From an uncultured Lachnospiraceae bacterium (GTDB lineage Bacteria; Bacillota; Clostridia; Lachnospirales; Lachnospiraceae), in contig CAJKWK010000003.1 in the NCBI GenBank assembly GCA_905203555.1, forward strand, positions 1 through 64,000: a stretch of 64,000 nt of DNA, in the 5' to 3' direction. Positions 16,550 through 26,344 of the stretch are shown here, one piece after another; the first letter of the stretch is position 1; each line of letters begins with the position of its first letter. The notes below the pieces were generated by a model. It had not been told where the DNA came from. It ran no database searches and worked only from the letters and a program-made list of their open reading frames with translations. The translations under genes were made by a program, and so were the position numbers.

Positions 16550-17871
16550 TTATCTTTATTCTCCTGTATACAATTCTGCAATTGCTGACTGGTCACAACA
16601 CCGTCATCTACTATCTGCTGCAGAGACTTTAAGATGCCAAGACGGGCATGAGGCCAGGTCAGACCGCCTTGGAAATATACCGCATACGGTGGCTTTATCG
16701 GTCCATCCGCACTTAATTCTATAGAAGAACCCTGCACAAAAGCACCTGCAGCCATGATCACATCACTATCATATCCGGGCATTGCCCATGGTACTGGTGT
16801 TACATAGCTGTCTACCGGCGCTGCAGCCTGAATTCCTTTACAAAAAGCAATCACACCTTCCGGCGTACCAAATTGAACCGCCTGAATAATATCATGTCTG
16901 GATTCTGTACCATTTGGTATAACATGATAACCCAGTCGTTCATAAATATTTGCAGCAAAAACCGCACCTTTCAATGCACTGCAGACGATAATCGGCGCAA
17001 GAAAAAATCCCTGATAAAAGGATTTCATCACACCCAAAGAGGCGCCCACTTCTTTCCCCAGTCCAGGAGAAGTCAAACGACAGGCACAATTTTCAATCAA
17101 ATCTTCCCGTCCGGCAACATATCCTCCAATGGGTGCAAGCCCCCCGCCCGGATTTTTAATCAAAGAGCCGACAATCATATCCGCGCCTACATCACTTGGC
17201 TCTATTGTCTCGACAAATTCACCATAGCAATTATCTACCATACAGATTGCGTCTGGTTTGATCTTTTTAATAAAAGCAATTAATTCACCAATCTTTTCCA
17301 CCGAATAACTTGGACGAGTCTGATACCCCTTTGAACGCTGTATAGTGACCAGTTTTGTTTTCTCATTAATTGCCTTTTCAATTGCAGGATAATCAAAATA
17401 CCCATCTTCTAACAAATCTACCTGACGATACGTAATCCCATATTCTGCCAGACTTCCTCTTGACTCGCGAATACCGATCACTTCCTCCAAAGTGTCATAC
17501 GGCTTTCCTACCGGAGAAAGTAATTCATCTCCCGGACGAAGATTCGCTGACAATGCAAGCGCAAGTGCATGTGTGCCACAGGTGATTTGCGGGCGAACGA
17601 GCGCTGCTTCTGTATGGAATGTATCCGCATAAACTTTTTCCAGAAGATCACGTCCTGGATCATTATAGCCATAGCCGTCCGCATAATTAAAACATTCCGC
17701 ACTAACCCGGTTCTTCTGCATCGCATGGATTACTTTTAGCTGATTGTATTCCGCAATCGCATCAAACTGTTCAAACCGCTCTTTTAGTTCCGTTTCTATT
17801 TGATTTCCTACACGAAGAACCTCCTCGGTGATTCCCATATTTTGATATATTTCATTTAATTTTTGCTGCAT
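16546..17871 (-). CDS. YnbB-like PLP-dependent lyase (methionine gamma-lyase family, 'aluminium resistance protein')
   Basis: A 441-residue fold-type I PLP enzyme. Conserved segments include RPQITCGTHALALAL, a VDNCYGEF aspartate motif and the PLP-lysine region VGSLIKNPGGG (Lys within SLIKN). The family is annotated as methionine gamma-lyase-like or aluminium resistance protein; the true substrate is not known. It lies between miaA and the YhiN-like gene, a common order in clostridia (also next to hfq-miaA in Bacillus). No hfq is visible here. Confidence 0.87.
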   Translation of the reverse strand: MQQKLNEIYQNMGITEEVLRVGNQIETELKERFEQFDAIAEYNQLKVIHAMQKNRVSAECFNYADGYGYNDPGRDLLEKVYADTFHTEAALVRPQITCGTHALALALSANLRPGDELLSPVGKPYDTLEEVIGIRESRGSLAEYGITYRQVDLLEDGYFDYPAIEKAINEKTKLVTIQRSKGYQTRPSYSVEKIGELIAFIKKIKPDAICMVDNCYGEFVETIEPSDVGADMIVGSLIKNPGGGLAPIGGYVAGREDLIENCACRLTSPGLGKEVGASLGVMKSFYQGFFLAPIIVCSALKGAVFAANIYERLGYHVIPNGTESRHDIIQAVQFGTPEGVIAFCKGIQAAAPVDSYVTPVPWAMPGYDSDVIMAAGAFVQGSSIELSADGPIKPPYAVYFQGGLTWPHARLGILKSLQQIVDDGVVTSQQLQNCIQENKDK

Positions 17872-17892
17872 GTTTTCTTCCTCATCTTTTTA

Positions 17893-18843
17893 CTAATGAA
17901 TTATGTTACGTTCTTTTAAAACTCGAAGCATTTCATCCAAAATGGCTGATTCATCATATTTAAATGCCTGCTTATCCAGCCAGATTACATCTCTTTCTCG
18001 TTTAAACCAGGTGATCTGCCGTTTTGCAAAATGTCTTGTATCCCGTTTGATTGTATCAATTGCCTCCTGCAATGTACATTCTCCATCCAAATATGCAAGG
18101 ATTTCTTTATACCCCAATCCTTGCATGGAAACAAGACTACGTGTATAGCCTTTTTCTTTTAATGCAGTCACTTCCGTTTCCAGCCCCTCTGCAATCATCT
18201 GATCTACCCGACGATTAATACGTTCATATAAATGTGCCCGTTCATCGTTCAAAACAAAATATGCCCACTGATACGGAGATTGCTTTTCTCTTTGTTCTGC
18301 ATTATGTTCGGAAATCGGGCGCCCCGTCTGATGATAATATTCCAATGCCCGGATGACTCTCTTAATATTATGCGCATGAATTTCTTCTGCGGCTTTCGGA
18401 TCGCATATTTTCAATTGGTTATGCAATGATTCCGCACCATATCGATCCGCATAATCCTGCAATTCCTTTCGATATGATTCATCCCCTTCATTTTCAGTAA
18501 AATCAATATCATACAGAACTGCCTGAATATAAAACCCGGTTCCTCCTACCAGAATCGGAATTTTCCCCTTTGCATAAATTTCTTCCATCGCCTGTTTTGC
18601 CATCTGTTGAAAGCGAACAACGTGAAATTCCTCTTCCGGAGAAAGTACATCAATCAAATGATGTATAACCCCTTCCATTTCTTCTTTTTTTATTTTTGCA
18701 GAGCCAATATCCATCCCTTTATATACCTGCATCGAATCCGCAGAAATAATTTCCCCGCCGATTGCCTTTGCAAGTCCGATAGATGCCTTTGTTTTTCCCA
18801 CCGCAGTAGGCCCTGTCAATATGATCAATGGTTGTTTCATCAT
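17893..18843 (-). CDS. miaA: tRNA dimethylallyltransferase MiaA
   Basis: MiaA adds a dimethylallyl group to A37 of tRNAs reading UNN codons. The 316-residue protein has the P-loop GPTAVGKT at residues 11-18, the DSMQVYKGMDIGSAK substrate motif, VGGTGFYIQA, and RDTRHFAKRQITWFKRE near the C-terminus. It overlaps mutL by 4 bases. Its partner methylthiotransferase miaB is also in the window, at 24106-25551, upstream in the same direction. Confidence 0.97.
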   Translation of the reverse strand: MMKQPLIILTGPTAVGKTKASIGLAKAIGGEIISADSMQVYKGMDIGSAKIKKEEMEGVIHHLIDVLSPEEEFHVVRFQQMAKQAMEEIYAKGKIPILVGGTGFYIQAVLYDIDFTENEGDESYRKELQDYADRYGAESLHNQLKICDPKAAEEIHAHNIKRVIRALEYYHQTGRPISEHNAEQREKQSPYQWAYFVLNDERAHLYERINRRVDQMIAEGLETEVTALKEKGYTRSLVSMQGLGYKEILAYLDGECTLQEAIDTIKRDTRHFAKRQITWFKRERDVIWLDKQAFKYDESAILDEMLRVLKERNIIH

Positions 18844-20792
18844 ACAATCCTCTTAAATTTCTTTTCCAGTTCTCGTTTTGACATCGCAATGATCGTAGGC
18901 CTTCCATGAGGACAATGATATGGATTGTCCAATAACAGCAATTCTCCGATTAAGGTATCTACTTCCTTAGCCGACAATCTGTTATTTCCTTTTACTGCCG
19001 TTTTGCAGGACATGGAAGCAATCTTTTCATCAATCAAATCCGGTGTCATCGAAGAATGAATCCCTTCTGACAATGAATCCAACATTTCGATAAATAAATC
19101 TTTTTTAGCTATTCCAAATAAATTATCCGGAACCGCGCGTACGGCATATTCTTCTCCGCCAAAATGCTCAATTTCAAATCCGATTCTGGAAAACGCATCC
19201 AGATGTGTTTTCAAAAGTTCTTCCTCCTGCATAGAGAGTGTAAGGATCATCGGCGGACTTAAATATTGAGAAGTAAATTCCCGATTTTTCATTTCTTTTA
19301 ATGTACGCTCATAAAGAACGCGTTCATGAGCCGCATGCTGATCAATAATATACAAATTGTCCTGAAACTGTACAAGCCAGTATGTGTCAAACACTTGACC
19401 GATTAATTTATAATCTGCTTTTACATCACGTTTTAGAAGTTTTTCCTCAAAAAAATTCAATTGTTTTGGTGGTTCTTTGACCGGTTGCGCTTGTACCAAT
19501 GGCTGTTTTGGTAGTTCCGGCGCATAATTAGGAGTCTCACGAACCGCCTGTAGAATTTTTTCATTTTGCTCCTTTGTCTCGCCTCTGAAAATCTGATTTT
19601 TCCCGCTTACTTCTGCAGAAGAACCACGATTATGGTAAGAGCGCACCCGCTCCTGCATTTTACGGATAAAATAATCTTCGTCTCTGGTTTCCACTTCCTT
19701 GGGCTTGTTTATATCTTCTCTCGATCTCAACAGAAACGGGCTTGTTTCGGGCTCTTTTTTTTCCGGGATTTTCACTTCCGGAAGTTCTACCTGTGGAATC
19801 AATTCCTCGCCTAAGAGTACCCGGTGGATTCCTTCATAAACTACATCGTAGACTGCCTGTTGATTCTGAAAACGCAGCTCCATCTTCGTAGGATGAACGT
19901 TGACATCCACTTTTTCTCCATCCACATGGAAATGTAATACAAAAAAAGGAAAACGATGCTGCATTTTAAAATCTTTATATGCATCCTCTGCCGCTTTTGA
20001 AATCATATTACTTTTTACGTATCTGCCATTTACGAAAAAAGTTTCGAAATTACGGTTTCCACGTGTGATGACTGGTTTTCCAATATATCCGGTAATTTCA
20101 ATCCCGTTTTTTTCGTAATGAATTTCCTGAATATTTGCTGCAATTTCTCTCCCATAGAGGCTATAAATTACTTCTTTTAATTTTCCACTTCCGGAGGTTC
20201 GTAATTTTTCCTGTCCATTGTTTAAAAACCGGAATGAAACCTCGGGATGGGACAATGCCAGTCGTGTCAGTAAATCCTGAACATGTCCAGCCTCTGTCAT
20301 GGCGGTTTTCAGGAACTTTCTTCTCGCCGGAACATTATAAAACAACTGTCGGATCAGGAACGTTGTTCCTTCGGGAGCGCCGGTATCTTCCAGCCCCCAT
20401 TCCTGACCACCTTCAATCAAGTATCGTGTCCCGATCTCTTCATCCCTCGGTTTTGTAATCAGCTCCACTTTAGTAACTGCAGCAATACTGGATAATGCCT
20501 CGCCACGAAATCCCAGGGAAGAGATTTTAGCCAGATCCTCCACATGTTCTATTTTACTGGTTGAATGACGCAAAAACGCATTCCGCACATCTTCACGTGA
20601 AATTCCACATCCATTATCAGTAATCCGAATCAATGTGACTCCGCCATCTTCAATTTCAATTGTCACTGTATCGGCACCGGCATCAATTGCATTCTCCACC
20701 AGTTCTTTGACAATCGATGCCGGCCGTTCAATCACCTCTCCGGCTGCAATCTTATCAATTGTAACTTGATCCAGTACTTTTATATGCGGCAT
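18840..20792 (-). CDS. mutL: DNA mismatch repair protein MutL (endonuclease type)
   Basis: MutL couples MutS mismatch recognition to strand incision. The 650-residue protein has an N-terminal GHKL ATPase domain (ELVENAIDAGA, DNGCGI, GFRGEALSSI) and a C-terminal endonuclease domain with the metal motif DQHAAHERVLYE and the CPHGRPT motif, as in bacteria without MutH. The start is ATG at 20792 (MPHIKVLDQ), which has AGGAGG close upstream; an in-frame extension to 20828 would overlap mutS. Confidence 0.97.
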   Translation of the reverse strand: MPHIKVLDQVTIDKIAAGEVIERPASIVKELVENAIDAGADTVTIEIEDGGVTLIRITDNGCGISREDVRNAFLRHSTSKIEHVEDLAKISSLGFRGEALSSIAAVTKVELITKPRDEEIGTRYLIEGGQEWGLEDTGAPEGTTFLIRQLFYNVPARRKFLKTAMTEAGHVQDLLTRLALSHPEVSFRFLNNGQEKLRTSGSGKLKEVIYSLYGREIAANIQEIHYEKNGIEITGYIGKPVITRGNRNFETFFVNGRYVKSNMISKAAEDAYKDFKMQHRFPFFVLHFHVDGEKVDVNVHPTKMELRFQNQQAVYDVVYEGIHRVLLGEELIPQVELPEVKIPEKKEPETSPFLLRSREDINKPKEVETRDEDYFIRKMQERVRSYHNRGSSAEVSGKNQIFRGETKEQNEKILQAVRETPNYAPELPKQPLVQAQPVKEPPKQLNFFEEKLLKRDVKADYKLIGQVFDTYWLVQFQDNLYIIDQHAAHERVLYERTLKEMKNREFTSQYLSPPMILTLSMQEEELLKTHLDAFSRIGFEIEHFGGEEYAVRAVPDNLFGIAKKDLFIEMLDSLSEGIHSSMTPDLIDEKIASMSCKTAVKGNNRLSAKEVDTLIGELLLLDNPYHCPHGRPTIIAMSKRELEKKFKRIV

Positions 20793-20821
20793 CTTATCCT
20801 CCTTCTTCCTCTTCCATGTTT

Positions 20822-23476
20822 TTACCATCGATTTTTGAGTTTATTCTGCAGCCGATAAATTGTATTCAACGCATCAATCGGTGTCAGATTGCTGACATCG
20901 ATATTTTTCAACTCTTCCAAAACATCATCATCCTTCACCGTATCAAACAGTGAAAATTGAGCCAGATCCACCTCATCGTATTTTTTTGCTTTCTTCTTAG
21001 ACTGTTTCGGCATTGATTCTTTTCCGGCAATTTCACTAACCCGAATGGTAATATCCTCGTTTACTAATTCTTCTACGATTTCTTTTGCCCGGTCAATGAC
21101 GATATCCGGAACTCCTGCCAGTTTTGCAACCTGTATTCCGTAACTTTTATCTGCTCCGCCTTTTACGATTTTTCTTAAAAATACGATGTCATCGCCCTTC
21201 TCCTTGACAGCTATGCAGTAATTATTTACATTATCAATCTTACCTTCCAGTTCTGTCAATTCATGATAGTGGGTTGCAAACAATGTTTTTGCGCCTAACA
21301 GGCGTATATCACTAATGTATTCTACAACTGCCCATGCAATAGAAAGTCCATCAAATGTACTTGTTCCACGTCCGATTTCATCCAAAATGAGCAAACTTTT
21401 AGATGTTGCATTTCGTAAAATATTTGCAACTTCTGTCATTTCTACCATGAAGGTACTTTGACCGGATGCCAGATCATCCGAAGCTCCCACACGCGTAAAA
21501 ATACGATCCACCAATCCAATATTTGCCTGTGCAGCAGGAACAAAAGAGCCAATCTGCGCCATCAGAACAATTAAGGCAGCCTGACGCATATAAGTTGATT
21601 TTCCCGCCATATTCGGACCGGTAATAATGGAAATGCGCTGTTTCTTGTCATCCAGAAGGGTATCGTTGCTGATAAAACTTCCATTTGGAATCATTTGTTC
21701 CACAACCGGATGTCGTCCGTCTTTAATATCGATTTTTCCATTTTCATTGATTTTAGGACGGACATAATTATTGCGCTCCGCAACCAATGCAAGTGACGCA
21801 AAAACATCCAGATCTGCAATTGCTTTTGCCGTTTTCTGAATTCGTTCCACTTCTGCCGCAATGGTATCCCGTACCGTACAGTAAATCTCATATTCTAATG
21901 CATACAGCTTATCTTCTGCTCCTAAAATCGTATCTTCCAGTTCTTTCAATTCAGGTGTGATATAGCGTTCCGCATTGGCCAGTGTTTGTTTACGGGTATA
22001 ATACTCAGGAACAAGTTCTTTATAGGAATTGGTCACCTCTAAATAATAGCCGAAGACTTTATTATATTTGATCCGTAAATTACGAATACCGGTTTTTTCA
22101 CGCTCTTCTTCTTCCAGTTTTGCCAGCCAGCTCTTTCCATCTGACTTTGCTTTTCGGAGCTTATCTACTTCTTCACTATAGCCATCGCGGATAATATTTC
22201 CTTCCTTCATAGCCAGTGGCGGTTCCTCTGCAATAGCAGACTTCACAAGCGTACACAAATCTTCCAAAGGATCCAGATTTCCGGCAATATCCTGAAGAAG
22301 AGGCGCTTTCATATCCTGCAGCAGATAGAGAATCGACGGCAGCATCGCCAGCGATCCTGCAAAAGCAGTTAAATCTCTTGGGTTAGCAGACCCATATGTA
22401 ATGCGTGTGATCAAGCGCTCCAAATCATACACCGGAGACAGATATTCCCGGATTTCTTCCCTTGTGATCGCTTGTTTTTTCAATTCCTCAACCGCATCCA
22501 GTCTTCGAATAATTTCTGCTTTCTCAATCAATGGCTGTTCCAGATACTTTCTCAGCGTTCTTGCGCCCATTGCTGTCTTTGTTTTATCGAGAACCCACAA
22601 AAGAGAACCTCGTTTTTGTTTTTCGCGAAGCGTTTCACAAAGTTCCAGATTCCGTCTGGTAGAACTGTCCAGCATCATATATTTCCCGGTTGTGTATGGT
22701 GTGATATGAGTCATATGAGACAGATTGTTTTTTTGAGTTTCCAGCAGATATTGTAAAAGCGCACCTGCACTGATCACTCCACAATCATAATCACCGAGCC
22801 CCAGACCTTCCAGCGTAGAAACCTGAAAATGCTCCTTCAACTTATCTTTACAAATTGTATCGTCAAAATAATATGGCTCCAACGAAGAGATTACGATATG
22901 AAGTCGTTCCTTTAAATCATTCAAATCCATTCCGCTCATATAAAAAGATTCATTGCAAATAATCTCCGACGGAGTAAACCGCGCAATCTCATCCTTTAAA
23001 TTCCCGCCGTCCGGAAGTTCCGTAACAAAATAATCTCCTGTCGTAATATCTGCCACAGAGATCCCATAACGATCCGCAATATAAACAATACACATGATAT
23101 AATTATTTTTTGTCTCATCAATTGCCTGTGCATCCAGTATTGTACCGGGTGTCACAATACGGACCACCTCACGCTTTACAATCCCCTTTGCATTTTTAGG
23201 ATCCTCTACCTGTTCACAAATGGCTACTTTATATCCTTTCGATACAAGTCTGGTCAGATATCCGTCAACAGCGTGGTAAGGAACACCACACATCGGAGCC
23301 CGCTCCTCCTGTCCACAGTTTTTTCCGGTCAGAGTAATTTCCAACTCACGTGATGCTGTCAGTGCATCATCAAAAAACATTTCATAAAAATCCCCAAGTC
23401 GATAAAATAATATGCAGTCTGGATATTGGGATTTTGTTTCCAGATACTGCTGCATCATTGGTGTATATTCAGCCAC
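20822..23476 (-). CDS. mutS: DNA mismatch repair ATPase MutS
   Basis: MutS recognises mismatches and small loops. The 884-residue protein has the mismatch-reading Phe30-x-Glu32 (GDFYEMF), a connector/lever/clamp core, the Walker A motif GPNMAGKST at about 620-628, DEIGRGTS Walker B, and a C-terminal beta-clamp motif QFSLF near residue 840. The start codon is GTG at 23476 with AAAGGA eight bases upstream. A consensus promoter lies just upstream, making it the first gene of mutS-mutL-miaA and following genes. Confidence 0.98.
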   Translation of the reverse strand: MAEYTPMMQQYLETKSQYPDCILFYRLGDFYEMFFDDALTASRELEITLTGKNCGQEERAPMCGVPYHAVDGYLTRLVSKGYKVAICEQVEDPKNAKGIVKREVVRIVTPGTILDAQAIDETKNNYIMCIVYIADRYGISVADITTGDYFVTELPDGGNLKDEIARFTPSEIICNESFYMSGMDLNDLKERLHIVISSLEPYYFDDTICKDKLKEHFQVSTLEGLGLGDYDCGVISAGALLQYLLETQKNNLSHMTHITPYTTGKYMMLDSSTRRNLELCETLREKQKRGSLLWVLDKTKTAMGARTLRKYLEQPLIEKAEIIRRLDAVEELKKQAITREEIREYLSPVYDLERLITRITYGSANPRDLTAFAGSLAMLPSILYLLQDMKAPLLQDIAGNLDPLEDLCTLVKSAIAEEPPLAMKEGNIIRDGYSEEVDKLRKAKSDGKSWLAKLEEEEREKTGIRNLRIKYNKVFGYYLEVTNSYKELVPEYYTRKQTLANAERYITPELKELEDTILGAEDKLYALEYEIYCTVRDTIAAEVERIQKTAKAIADLDVFASLALVAERNNYVRPKINENGKIDIKDGRHPVVEQMIPNGSFISNDTLLDDKKQRISIITGPNMAGKSTYMRQAALIVLMAQIGSFVPAAQANIGLVDRIFTRVGASDDLASGQSTFMVEMTEVANILRNATSKSLLILDEIGRGTSTFDGLSIAWAVVEYISDIRLLGAKTLFATHYHELTELEGKIDNVNNYCIAVKEKGDDIVFLRKIVKGGADKSYGIQVAKLAGVPDIVIDRAKEIVEELVNEDITIRVSEIAGKESMPKQSKKKAKKYDEVDLAQFSLFDTVKDDDVLEELKNIDVSNLTPIDALNTIYRLQNKLKNRW

Positions 23477-23543
23477 AGTGGTTATCCTTTCTATCTGTCA
23501 ATTTATATTTAAAAAACCTTTATTTCTTTATCACTAATTGAAT

Positions 23544-23572
23544 ATTATATCATTTATTAAAAACAGTGTCAA
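23544..23572 (-). promoter_or_regulatory. Consensus sigma-A promoter of the mutS operon
   Basis: On the minus strand a perfect TTGACA, 17-base spacer and perfect TATAAT. The -10 ends about 67 bases before the mutS GTG. The -35 touches the end of the small membrane protein gene at 23576. Confidence 0.88.
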
Positions 23573-23575
23573 AAC

Positions 23576-23992
23576 TTACAAAACATGAAAATCCGGTTTT
23601 TTTTCGCCATAAAGCCAATGCAGCAGGTATCCCGTCAGAAGAATTCCTATAACACACAGACCAGAAAATAATATCGTAAACGGTACACAAATCTGCCCCC
23701 AGAGTTGAAGGGGCTGATCCGAATAATCCCACACATTCCAATGTAATATCTTATTCACTAACAAACCGGTGATAAACTCTCCTGCTGTTATAAAAATAGT
23801 TCCATTTATAACTTGCCGCCACAATGGTTCTTTCCAGTCAGTCCATATCCCCTGTAGCGCAAGAAATAAAAGGCAAAATCCGCCCAATATAAACATTGAC
23901 CAGTGAGAATATCCCCGAAAGACCATTTCAATCCCATAATACAAGGTTCCGCCCAATGTCCAAAGGAGCATATATTCACTTGTTCTTCTCAT
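23576..23992 (-). CDS. Small polytopic membrane protein (putative ABC-transporter type IV family)
   Basis: A 138-residue protein with about four transmembrane helices. The pattern YYGIEMVFRGYSHWSMF near the start, a helix with GTIFITAGEFITGLLVNK and the WDYSDQPLQLWGQICVPF segment fit the PF06541 'putative ABC-transporter type IV' family, in which function is unproven. No ATPase partner is adjacent. It lies between miaB and mutS. Its AGGAGG ribosome binding site is inside a possible stem (see 23993-24077). Confidence 0.75.
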   Translation of the reverse strand: MRRTSEYMLLWTLGGTLYYGIEMVFRGYSHWSMFILGGFCLLFLALQGIWTDWKEPLWRQVINGTIFITAGEFITGLLVNKILHWNVWDYSDQPLQLWGQICVPFTILFSGLCVIGILLTGYLLHWLYGEKKPDFHVL

Positions 23993-24077
23993 GGAAAAAA
24001 CGTCCTCCTTTATTGATCTTACAGCTCCACTTCATACTCTGTAGAGTGTCTCAATCTATAGTTTGGACGTTTTTTTC
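23993..24077 (-). promoter_or_regulatory. Possible leader hairpin masking a ribosome binding site
   Basis: On the minus strand GAAAAAAACGTCC (24077-24065) can pair with GGACGTTTTTTCC (24005-23993), which ends one base before the ATG at 23992 and includes half of the AGGAGG site. Twelve of 13 positions pair. The 59-base loop contains a further short dyad (CTCTAC with GTGGAG). It could act as translational control or, through its T-run, as a weak terminator. Not matched to any known riboswitch. Confidence 0.4.
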
Positions 24078-24105
24078 AAAAATATCGAACTCCGTTATTT
24101 TATTT

Positions 24106-25551
24106 TTAAAATTTATTATTTACCATTTCTCCAAGATAATAAAAACCATGACATTCTGTCAGCTTTACAGAAACAAGTTTTCCTACCAGGGAAACATCTC
24201 CCGGAAAATGTACCAGAAGATTGTTACTCATTCGTCCGGTTACCAGTGCAGTGTCATGATCATTGACCATCTCCACCAGAACTTCCTGAATCGTATCTGT
24301 GTATACACTGCAGACTTCTGCTGATATATGCTGCACCTCATTTAAAAGTCTGTCGAAACGATCTTTTACAACATCTGCCGGGATCTGCTCATCCATTGCT
24401 GCTGCCGGAGTTCCGGTCCGTTTAGAATACTGGAACGTAAAAGCGCTGTCATAACGTACCTTCTGAACCACATCCATTGTTTCCAGAAAATCTTCCTCTG
24501 TTTCTCCCGGAAATCCAACAATGATATCTGTTGTCAAAGATACATCCGGTATTTTTGCACGAATACGTTCTACAAGGTTCAAGTATTGTTCTTTTGTATA
24601 CCGTCGGTTCATTTTTTCTAAAATTCCGGTACTTCCGGATTGCAGCGGAAGATGTAAATGTCTGCAGATTTTTTTAGACTTACTCATAACTTCGATCAAT
24701 TCATCCGATAAATCCTTCGGATGCGGTGTCATAAATCGAATGCGCTTTAACCCCTCTATTTTTTCAATTTCTTGCAAAAGCTGGGCAAAAGTAATCGGCT
24801 CATCCAATGTTTTCCCATAAGAATTGACATTTTGTCCCAACAGCATTACTTCTACAACTCCGTCTGCGACAAAACGTTCAATCTCCCTTACAATATCTTT
24901 TGGATTTCTGCTGCGCTCCCGTCCTCTCACATAAGGAACAATACAATAACTGCAGAAATTATTACATCCAAACATAATATTCACGCCGGATTTAAATGTA
25001 TACTTTCTTTCATTCGGAAGATCTTCTACAATCTGATCTGTATCCTTCCATATATCAATTACCATGCGCTGTGACTGAAGTCGTGTCACGATCAATTCCG
25101 CGAATTTATAAATATTATGCGTACCGAAAATCAAATCCACGTATCGATAACTTTTCTTTATTTTTTCTACAACCTCTGGTTCTTGCATCATACAGCCGCA
25201 TAAACCAATCATCATATATGGATTTTGTTTTTTTACCCGGCTCAACTGTCCAAGGCGCCCATACACACGTTGATTTGCATTTTCACGAACCGTACAGGTA
25301 TTAAAAATAACAAAATCTGCTTTTTCCTCTTCTGCCTCTTCTATGTAACCCATCTGTTCTAAAATCCCGACCAGTTTTTCAGAATCTCTGGCATTCATCT
25401 GACAGCCAAAGGTTGTAACACAAAATGTCAGCGGATGTCCGGCTTGCTCAGACAAGGATGCAACAAGTGCTTTTCCTTTTTCCATAAAATAATACTGACG
25501 TTCCGGTTCATTTACTGGTGCATCTGCAATCATCTGTTCCATTTCATTCAT
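24106..25551 (-). CDS. miaB: tRNA-2-methylthio-N6-dimethylallyladenosine synthase MiaB
   Basis: MiaB is a radical-SAM methylthiotransferase acting on i6A37 made by MiaA. The 481-residue protein has the N-terminal UPF0004 domain with FGCQMNARDSE and further cluster cysteines (FNTCTVRENA, GLCGCMMQ), the radical-SAM motif GCNNFCSYCIVPYVRG, and a C-terminal TRAM domain (VLVEMVNDHDTALVTGR). An N-terminal extension of about 40 residues is usual in clostridial MiaB. It follows a DUF4250 gene. Confidence 0.96.
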   Translation of the reverse strand: MNEMEQMIADAPVNEPERQYYFMEKGKALVASLSEQAGHPLTFCVTTFGCQMNARDSEKLVGILEQMGYIEEAEEEKADFVIFNTCTVRENANQRVYGRLGQLSRVKKQNPYMMIGLCGCMMQEPEVVEKIKKSYRYVDLIFGTHNIYKFAELIVTRLQSQRMVIDIWKDTDQIVEDLPNERKYTFKSGVNIMFGCNNFCSYCIVPYVRGRERSRNPKDIVREIERFVADGVVEVMLLGQNVNSYGKTLDEPITFAQLLQEIEKIEGLKRIRFMTPHPKDLSDELIEVMSKSKKICRHLHLPLQSGSTGILEKMNRRYTKEQYLNLVERIRAKIPDVSLTTDIIVGFPGETEEDFLETMDVVQKVRYDSAFTFQYSKRTGTPAAAMDEQIPADVVKDRFDRLLNEVQHISAEVCSVYTDTIQEVLVEMVNDHDTALVTGRMSNNLLVHFPGDVSLVGKLVSVKLTECHGFYYLGEMVNNKF

Positions 25552-25581
25552 TGTATCCTCTTCCTTTCCGGTTTTCTGATA

Positions 25582-25767
25582 TCAAATAAATTGATTTCGA
25601 TTTTCATCATATTCATAATCAATCCCCTTCAGTTTTTCCGTCAGTTCGTCCTGGGAAAGATTCATTTCCTCACAAAGTTGATCTAAACTATGATAATAAT
25701 CTCTTAATTTTGTATTGATCACGCTCAAAAGCATGACCGGATCTCTGGGCAAATCTCTCTGCATCAT
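25582..25767 (-). CDS. DUF4250 family small protein
   Basis: A 61-residue acidic protein without membrane segments. The pattern LPRDPVMLLSVINTKLRDYY followed by SLDQLCEEMNL and KLKGIDYEYDENRNQF fits DUF4250, found in clostridia next to miaB or folate genes. The SLDQLCEEMNLSQDELTEKL part resembles a helix-turn-helix, but that is weak. Function unknown. It is 4 bases downstream of the cyclo-ligase gene. Confidence 0.8.
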   Translation of the reverse strand: MMQRDLPRDPVMLLSVINTKLRDYYHSLDQLCEEMNLSQDELTEKLKGIDYEYDENRNQFI

Positions 25768-25771
25768 ACAA

Positions 25772-26344
25772 TCATCCTCTCATAAAATCTCCACTTTCTG
25801 TCAAAACCACGTCCATACAAATATCCTGCGGTTCTGCCGGAATCTCTTCGACACACTGGCAGCTGAATGCCAGACCTATTTTGGGAATATGTGGGTATAT
25901 ATTTAAATAATGATCATAAAATCCTTTTCCATATCCTATCCGGTTTCCATTCCGGTCAAATGCTGCTCCGGGAACGAGCATCAATGTATGTACACAAGAA
26001 GATGCCACAAACACACGATCCAGGTTTGCGGCTGGCTCTAAGATTCCCTGATACCCGGGAAATAACTCTTCCATACTTTCAATCTCGTAAAATTCCATTT
26101 GATTGGTTCCACATACTCGTGGCACAACAACTCGTTTCCCTTGTTGCCATGCAGTCTGGATGCATACTGTCGTATCAACTTCTTCCCGAAACGGTACATA
26201 ACAACATATTGTATCTGCGCATTGAAAAAACGGATGTTTCACTACCTGTTCCGCAATATCCAGACTGTATTTTATCCGGACAGCAGAGGAAAGTCTCATC
26301 CGCTTTTGCAAACCGTTTGTTCTAATTTCCTTTTTTGTTTCCAA
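25772..26344 (-). CDS. 5-formyltetrahydrofolate cyclo-ligase
   Basis: This ATP-dependent enzyme returns 5-formyl-THF to 5,10-methenyl-THF. The 190-residue protein shows the family motifs YVPFREEVDT, VVPRVCG, and the C-terminal VPGAAFDRNGNRIGYGKGFYDHYL. I place the start at a TTG at 26344, which has GGGAGA six bases upstream and begins METKKEIR; a start at 26374 would lie deeper in DUF896 and has no site. The gene overlaps DUF896 by 23 bases. It feeds the folate one-carbon pool used by FolD and Fhs further along the window. Confidence 0.9.
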   Translation of the reverse strand: METKKEIRTNGLQKRMRLSSAVRIKYSLDIAEQVVKHPFFQCADTICCYVPFREEVDTTVCIQTAWQQGKRVVVPRVCGTNQMEFYEIESMEELFPGYQGILEPAANLDRVFVASSCVHTLMLVPGAAFDRNGNRIGYGKGFYDHYLNIYPHIPKIGLAFSCQCVEEIPAEPQDICMDVVLTESGDFMRG

